Shown here piece after piece: positions 58,474-64,000 of a DNA stretch of 64,000 nucleotides. Within the stretch, counting starts at the first letter, position 1, and the number at the start of each line of letters is the position of its first letter. Source of the stretch: Siphonodentalium dalli (taxonomy: Eukaryota; Mollusca; Scaphopoda; Gadilida; Siphonodentaliidae); contig CP136067.1 of NCBI GenBank assembly GCA_032622095.1, positions 63,808,893-63,872,892 on the forward strand, written 5' to 3'. The translations under genes were made by a program, and so were the position numbers. The notes under the pieces are model-generated. The model was given only the letters and a program-made list of their open reading frames with translations. It was not told where the DNA came from and made no database searches.

Positions 58474-60285
58474 GAAAGTGTCAATGACACTGTAGCTCAA
58501 CTTGGAAAGGGAATAATTTAATGTATTACAGTCAATGGAGCGATTAGGAATGTGGAAAGTTTAATGTCTAATACTAGTTAAAAGACATGAAGAGAAAAGT
58601 AAAATCCAAGATGGCTGCTGACGGCCATGTTTTCGGCCGAATGGCCCCAAAATGAGTCGTTCCCATCTACATGTCATCGTTAACATCCATGACAAATTTT
58701 ATGACGATCAGACTAAAGGTACGACCTGTAGCCCATGCTAAAGAATTTAGTCATACAAAGAGTAAAATCCAAGATGGCTGCTGGTGGCCATGTTTTTAGG
58801 CCGAATGACCCCTAAATGACTCGTTCCCATCTACATGTCATTATTAACATTCATGACAAATTTTATGATGAATAGACTAAAGGTACAACCTGTAGCTCGT
58901 GCTAAAGGATTTAGTCATACAAAGAGTAAAATCCAAGATGGCTGCTGGCGGCCATGTTTTTGGGCCAAATGACCCCAAAATTACTCGTTCCCATCTACAT
59001 GTCAATATTAACATCCATGACAAATTTGATGATGATCAGACTAAAGGTACGACCTGTAGCCCGTGGTAAAGAATTTAGTCATACAAAGAGTAAAATCCAA
59101 GATGGCTGCTGGCCGCATGTTTTTTGGCCGAATGACCCCAAAATTACTCGTTCCCATCTACATGTCAATTATTGAATATTAACATCCATGACAAATTTCA
59201 TGATGATCAGACGAACAGTACGACCTGTGGCCCGTGCTAATGGATTGAATTTTGAAATCCAAGATGGCCACTGGCGGCCATGTTTTTTGTCCGAATGACC
59301 CCAAAATGACTCGATCCCATCTACATTCCAATTTCAACAGCCATGACAAATTTTATGATGATCGGACTAAAGGTACGACCTGTAGCCCGTGCTAAAGGAT
59401 TTAGTCATACAAAGAGTGAAGTCAAAGATGCCTGCGGGCGGCCATGTTTTTTGGCCAAATGACCCCAAGATTACTCGTTCCCATCTACATGTGAATATTA
59501 ACATCCATGACAAATTTGATGATGATCAGACTAAAGGTACGACCTGTAGCCCGTGCTAAAGAATTTAGTCACACAAAGAGTAAAATCCAAGATGGCTGCT
59601 GGCCGCCATGTTTTTTGGCCGAATGACCCCAAAATTACTCGTTCCCATCTGCATGTCAATATTAACATCCATGACAAATTTCATGATGATCAGACGAACA
59701 GTACGACCTGTGGCCCGTGCTAATGGATTGAATTTTGAAATCCAAGATGGCCGCTGGCGGCCATGTTTTTTGTCCGAATGACCCCAAAATGACTCGTTCC
59801 CATCTACATTCCAATTCCAACAGCCATGACAAATTTTATGATGATCAGACTAAAGGTACGACCTGTAGCCCGTGCTAAAGGATTTAGTCATACAAAGAGT
59901 AAAATCAAAGATGGCTGCTGGCGGCCATGTTTTTGGGCCGAATGACCCCAAAATTACTCGTTCCCATCTACATGTCAATATTAACATCCATGACAACTCT
60001 AATGATGATCAGACAAACAGTACGGCTTGTAGCCCGTGCTAATGGATTGAATTTTGAAATCCAAGATGGCCACTGGCGGCCATGTTTATTTTCCAAATGA
60101 CCCCAAAATGACTCGTTCCCATCTACATGTCAATGTCAACATCCATGACAAATTTCATAATAATCGGACCAAAGGTACGAACTGTAGCCCGTGCTAAAGG
60201 AAATTGTTGACGAATCACGCACACACGCACGACGGATACCAAGCCATGGCAATAGCTCAAACTTTACAAAGTAAAGTTGAGCTAA
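58474..60285 (+). mobile_element. AAGATGGC-unit element E, ten tandem units
   Basis: It starts gaaagtgtcaatgacactgtagctcaacttgg and ends agctcaaactttacaaagtaaagttgagctaa. Between are ten units with ccaagatgg (or a variant) at 58606, 58769, 58933, 59097, 59259, 59422, 59587, 59742, 59906 and 60061, so 155-165 bp each. Each unit holds gaatgaccccaaaatgactcgttcccatct, catgacaaatttcatgatgatcag and gtacgacctgtagcccgtgctaa. Two unit types (gctgctgg and gccactgg) alternate in part. The 5' mini-hairpin, inverted tagctcaactt/aagttgagcta and 3' hairpin suggest a Helentron-derived non-autonomous element. Confidence 0.8.
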
Positions 60286-60796
60286 TAATCAATGACAAAT
60301 ATTTGAGTTATTAAATGAGATAGCAAGGGTTTGATCTTAATCACACTAATGAACTGATCAAAATAGTCTATAAATGCATGTATATGGATTTAGAAGCCCA
60401 CACAATAAGTCAGTCTCAAGAATACAAGCAACATTATTATTATCCTGATCCCCAAATGCAATAGAGGGAATTTCAAAATAAGACATTTCCTCTAATGTTT
60501 TTAGAAATCCTTACTGAACCTGGCTCAAAGTGAAAGATATAATTTAATATCTGCCTATTCTGCCTATCAGATATCATGTGTCTATGGAATGGGTTAATTT
60601 TAATCCCAAAATCCATGCAAGACCAGAGTTGATAAATCCTGAGAAGTCACTGTCCACACACTATGGAAACCACAGATAGCTATTAAAGTGCAGCAGTGAA
60701 TATCAGATTTCATTACCGGGTATCAATAATAGAGATTATCTCTAGTCTCTCTTGCTGATACCAGTTGTAAGCTGCTACATTGTAAGCAAATCTCAA

Positions 60797-61258
60797 ATCT
60801 GTTCAATTCTTAGTTAAAAGGGGCCATAATTCTGGTATAAAAAACAGGATCTGACCCATATTCAAACTTGATCTGTATTTTGAGTTGATAAACTCGCATA
60901 CCAAATTTGGTTCTTATCAGTTGAAAAATGGTTGATTTATCAAAATATGCAGAAATTCTATGTCAAAGGGCCATAACTCCATTAAAAAATATCGGATCAA
61001 ACCCATATTCAAACTCGATCTGTATTTTGGTCCGAGAAACTTGCATACCAAATTTGATTCTGATCAGATAATTTTGTTTTGAGTTATGGTAGCATGCATG
61101 AATTCTAAGTCAAAAAAGGGCCATAACTCCGTAAAAAAAGCTCGGATCGAACCCATATTCGAACTCGATCTGTATTTGGTGCTGAGAAATTCATATACAA
61201 AATTTGGTTCCGATCGGATAGAAAATATTTCAGTTAACGCACCATGCGTAAAGTGTCT

Positions 61259-61305
<47 letters not shown>

Positions 61306-61385
61306 TACGGACGGACGGACTAACGACGAGTGGTCAATCCGGACAACGGCACTATGTTTACCATACTATGGTATGGGTAAACATA
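60797..61385 (+). mobile_element. Pearl/HINE-like element, 3' part
   Basis: Three core units (gggccataa at 60821, 60968 and 61118; about 147-150 bp) are followed by a GACA run (61261-61305), cggacggac, cgagtggtcaatccgg and the 3' hairpin gtttaccatac...gtatgggtaaac (61356-61382). It matches the 3' part of the element at 19492-21585. The 5' start is not seen here; element E at 58474-60285 may have split the body. Confidence 0.75.
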
Positions 61386-61719
61386 AAAATGATTAGCTGA
61401 TCCTCATGCTCTTCTTACAATTAGTCATTGTGAACAACTTACACTAATTGTAACTTTATACAATTGAAAGGCACAGGACTAAATTCAGGATCACATATTA
61501 GAATGGGGAGGTATCAGTTTTTAGACAACAATAACAGTAGTTAATGTCAGGGGCATTATATATTGCTAGGTAAATAAGGTAATCCCAGTCATACACTGGT
61601 AGTACAATGTCATTTTTATATAAGACTAAATGAGTTTATATGCATAACAGTTCCCTCTACCTTTCTGGTTATTACTAGACAGAGGAAGGTATCTTTGTCC
61701 ATGCTTACAATGCGCAGAA

Positions 61720-61816
61720 AAAAATAAAATAAATAAAAATAAAACCCTCCCTCCCTCATTGATTTGAAGAAAATAATTGTCCGAGAACCAAAACATTTGT
61801 TTTTTGGCCTTATATA
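61720..61816 (-). mobile_element. Single end of the TAGGCC-poly(A) family
   Basis: It ends accaaaacatttgttttttggcctta and has an A/T-rich stretch with ccctccctccctc further in, matching the right side of the element at 2491-3714 (ccctacctacctacc, caaatattttatttttt, ggcctta). The other end was not found. Confidence 0.45.
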
Positions 61817-61829
61817 TGGTATTTAAACT

Positions 61830-62994
61830 ATTATACGGCTGTGAATGTATATTTGAACCTTGTAGGTAACCCATAATCAGAGGGGCCGTGTTGAAACGCC
61901 ATTTTAATATATAATATAGTTGCTCAATAATCAAAACTGGTCTTCCTCAGAGATGATACACTGAGTGTATATTTTCTTATGTTTCTCTCCGCCAGTATAG
62001 TTACTTTGAAAGCAAGTTTATTTGCAATTCACTTTTAAGAACAGTGTCTCAGCTAATAATGGAATATTTAAGAATTCTTCTGTGTCCTTTGACACAGGAA
62101 AACAGCTGGTAAAAATATAAAACTGTGGGACCAGTTCGGGTCAAGAAGTAAGTAGCTGACGTTCGTAATTAAGCGTATAGGCTCCAAACATACGTATTGG
62201 AGAAAATTTATAAATAAACAAGTGACGTCATGCGCTGAGCGCTGTGCACTTGAAAAGGAGGTGCTTTTCTGTGTTGAAATTTCTAAATATCAACTTGAAG
62301 CACACGTACTTATACTCTCCGTATCAAATTCTCTCATATTATATTTATGAGGGGTATAGAGATCGATTGTATTGTATCACTCTGCTTTGGCCTTTTCGTC
62401 GTGATAGAGCATTCTGATACGAAATCAGGAGCTGATACAGATTTGGAGTTTGAATACGAATAGACATTGTATTGTATCGCTTTCTCCGGCCTTTTCGTCA
62501 GTATCAAAAATCTCTCATGTCCGAGTTTTCATGGATACTATTGCACCATATACGTCTCGCTCTAACATCGGCTTATCGCCATGATTTGAGCGTTCTGATT
62601 CTACATCAGATACAGTTATTGTCCGAGTGTAAACTCGACGAAGTCCTAATCTAGGCCAAGAGGCACTAGCAATGTGGACTGTCCCTTTTCTCTGTTAGGA
62701 GTTTTCAATGGAATGATTCTGCTCAGCTGTCAGCCCGAGAATGAGTCCGTGTCTAGTCTATACCGTACTGGCACTAGCACTGGGGACTTTCTGTTCCTTT
62801 ATCTTGATCTTGAACTACGAGGTGCTGGAGCCAATGTAGGCTATACTGCACAGGGAATTTTCCGCCATTTTTCGCGCGGACAAAGACAAAACATCTCTTG
62901 TAAAATGAGGCCACATTCTCGCCAAATTACGAGGCATACTAATAATGTATAATCCTCATATAAAGTGTCGTTCACCAAGCTAGAGGCTCATAAT
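61830..62994. other. No gene recognised; short internal repeat
   Basis: gattgtattgtatcactctg...ggccttttcgtc at 62365 is repeated at 62467 (cattgtattgtatcgcttt...ggccttttcgtc), about 102 bp apart. The 92-codon plus-strand frame at 62674-62952 has no recognised domain, although the area is less AT-rich than its surroundings. Confidence 0.3.
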
Positions 62995-63011
62995 GTGAAC
63001 AGAGTGGGTGA

Positions 63012-63320
63012 TTTAACAAGACAGTCAATGACTGGAGACGCTCACCAGACTGTAAAGACTAGGAAGACTGAGACTCGGAAGACCATAAGAGTTAGTACTT
63101 GTCAAATTCACTTAAAAACAAGTAGTCCTAAAGAGGGACATAGCCTAGAGGGTCTCCGTTGAGCAGTGGGGTGTCCACCTTTAAATATGGTCCAGATCCC
63201 CCACCCCACATAGTCCATAGTCTGAGCACTCCCTCTCAACTGAAGCAAACACACTCCCAAGTTCGTAAAATTCCTTTGCACATGTTGGAATTTTATAACT
63301 GATACTTCAAGCTTTCCTAA
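63012..63320 (+). repeat. Interspersed repeat, copy 2 (acagtcaatgactg)
   Basis: Diverged copy of 52628-52950 in the same orientation. The 97-codon minus-strand frame here lies inside the repeat. Confidence 0.6.
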
Positions 63321-63414
63321 CTGTGGCAAAGTTACAACCTGACATGCTCCCCTTTTTAATGGTGGACCCCATTCAAACAAATTTTGATCCCAACTCTCCA
63401 TAGGCCATATACAC

Positions 63415-63700
63415 CAAATGCCATTTCTTGATTGGTCGAACCCATTTTAACAAATCTGTAACCCAGTCCCAAATAACACAAGGACCCTCCATACTGGTTA
63501 CTACATATAGGCTAAATATGACTGATGGCTCTTGAGGAGCGGCATTTTAAGAATTACTTTGGGGGAAGAGTTATGTCCCTGGTCGCACCCCTATTTGACC
63601 TGGTGAACCCATTTCAACAAATCTGAACCCAGTCACCCAAGGACTCTCTATACCAAAATGTATACCAAATATGCTATGAAATGGTTCTTGAGAAGATGTT
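63415..63700 (+). repeat. Two diverged tandem units (aacccatttcaacaaatctg)
   Basis: ttggtcgaacccattttaac and tgacctggtgaacccatttc introduce two units of about 160 bp that share acaaatctg(t)aacccagtc, aaggac(c/t)ctc and ggctcttgag/ggttcttgag. It directly precedes the pearl-like 5' start. Confidence 0.5.
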
Positions 63701-63705
63701 TTAAA

Positions 63706-64000
63706 AACGAGAGGCCGATCACGATCGGCAGATGTTTAACCCATCCCTTGGCGATAGTAAATTGTTAAGATCAGAATCATAATCTTTTAATGTTGAATTA
63801 TAGAGTATACTGTTATGATCTAAAGTAGTATATGACAAATGTACATAATAACCAGTAATAACACAAATTATTGGAATGTATGAGTCAATATAGAAGGGTT
63901 AATATAACATCTAAACTCTAGAGCCTGTCACCACTATCATAGTGTGAGCAGTTCTATTCATGTTGTTGCAAATTGCCATGTGAGATATCAAAATAATATA
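63706..64000 (+). mobile_element. Pearl/HINE-like element, 5' end, runs off window
   Basis: aacgagaggccgatcacgatcggcagatgtttaacccat matches the start of the element at 19492 almost exactly. The body continues to the window edge. Confidence 0.7.

Noticed and set aside
58606-60215. CRISPR-like regular spacing
   Set aside because: Units of ~160 bp are similar over their whole length, with no unique spacers, in a eukaryotic genome.
62674-62952. 92-codon frame that might be an exon
   Set aside because: Less AT-rich than its surroundings, but no recognisable domain, no clear splice sites and repeats on both sides.
1-64000. tRNA or tRNA-derived SINE genes
   Set aside because: Isolated TTCGAA-type strings occur (for example near 7337 and 11173), but no cloverleaf or box A/box B pair could be built around them.

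Overview
The window is animal nuclear DNA. It is AT-rich, it has no compact operon-like coding, and its content is dominated by repeats and transposons. Three features point to a marine mollusc, most likely a bivalve. First, there are many ACATGT/TACATGTA palindromes. Second, there are pearl/HINE-like repeats whose ~145-160 bp core units read 'gggccataactc...' and which end in GACA/GACG microsatellites. Third, there are several interspersed arrays whose ~160 bp units read 'ccaagatggctgctggcggccatg'. Species assignment is inference. No rRNA, tRNA, CRISPR array or complete host protein gene was recognised. A 100-N assembly gap lies at 18512-18611.

Layout. 1-6.8 kb: small DNA transposons, including a hAT-like element with a perfect 8-bp target duplication (834-2000), a TAGGCC-poly(A) element (about 2491-3714) and a foldback element with a 5-bp duplication (4063-5312). 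6.8-18 kb: two neighbouring giant palindromic elements flanked by TA, at 6778-11734 and 11908-18001. The second encloses about 55 copies of a ~41 bp minisatellite whose orientation flips at the centre. 18-22 kb: a third, collapsed copy of the first palindrome family, partly behind the gap and split by a pearl-like element (19492-21585). 22-31 kb: a dead LINE endonuclease ORF split by a 4.7 kb foldback element with almost identical 1.46 kb arms, then a 116 bp TA-flanked MITE, a 1 kb foldback made of 142 bp tandem units, and the broken C-terminal end of a Ty3/Gypsy integrase with a chromodomain-like tail. 31-38 kb: mostly unrecognised sequence with a few short tandem duplications. 38-44 kb: three members (A-C) of an 'AAGATGGC' tandem-unit family with Helentron-like ends, one carrying a second copy of the 834-2000 hAT family. 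45-49 kb: an inverted-arm composite with two nested elements, one a hAT with an 8-bp duplication. 50-64 kb: two more members of the AAGATGGC family (D, E), more hAT-like elements, a LINE C-terminal remnant, a possible host terminal exon on the minus strand (52264-52398), and 3' and 5' ends of pearl-like elements.

No genes are seen to work together. The window reads as a transposon graveyard with some young insertions, in a region that could be intergenic or intronic. The most notable features are the density of long inverted repeats at several scales (116 bp to 6 kb) and the recurrence of one short motif, AAGATGGC(G/T)GCC, in otherwise unrelated repeat families.
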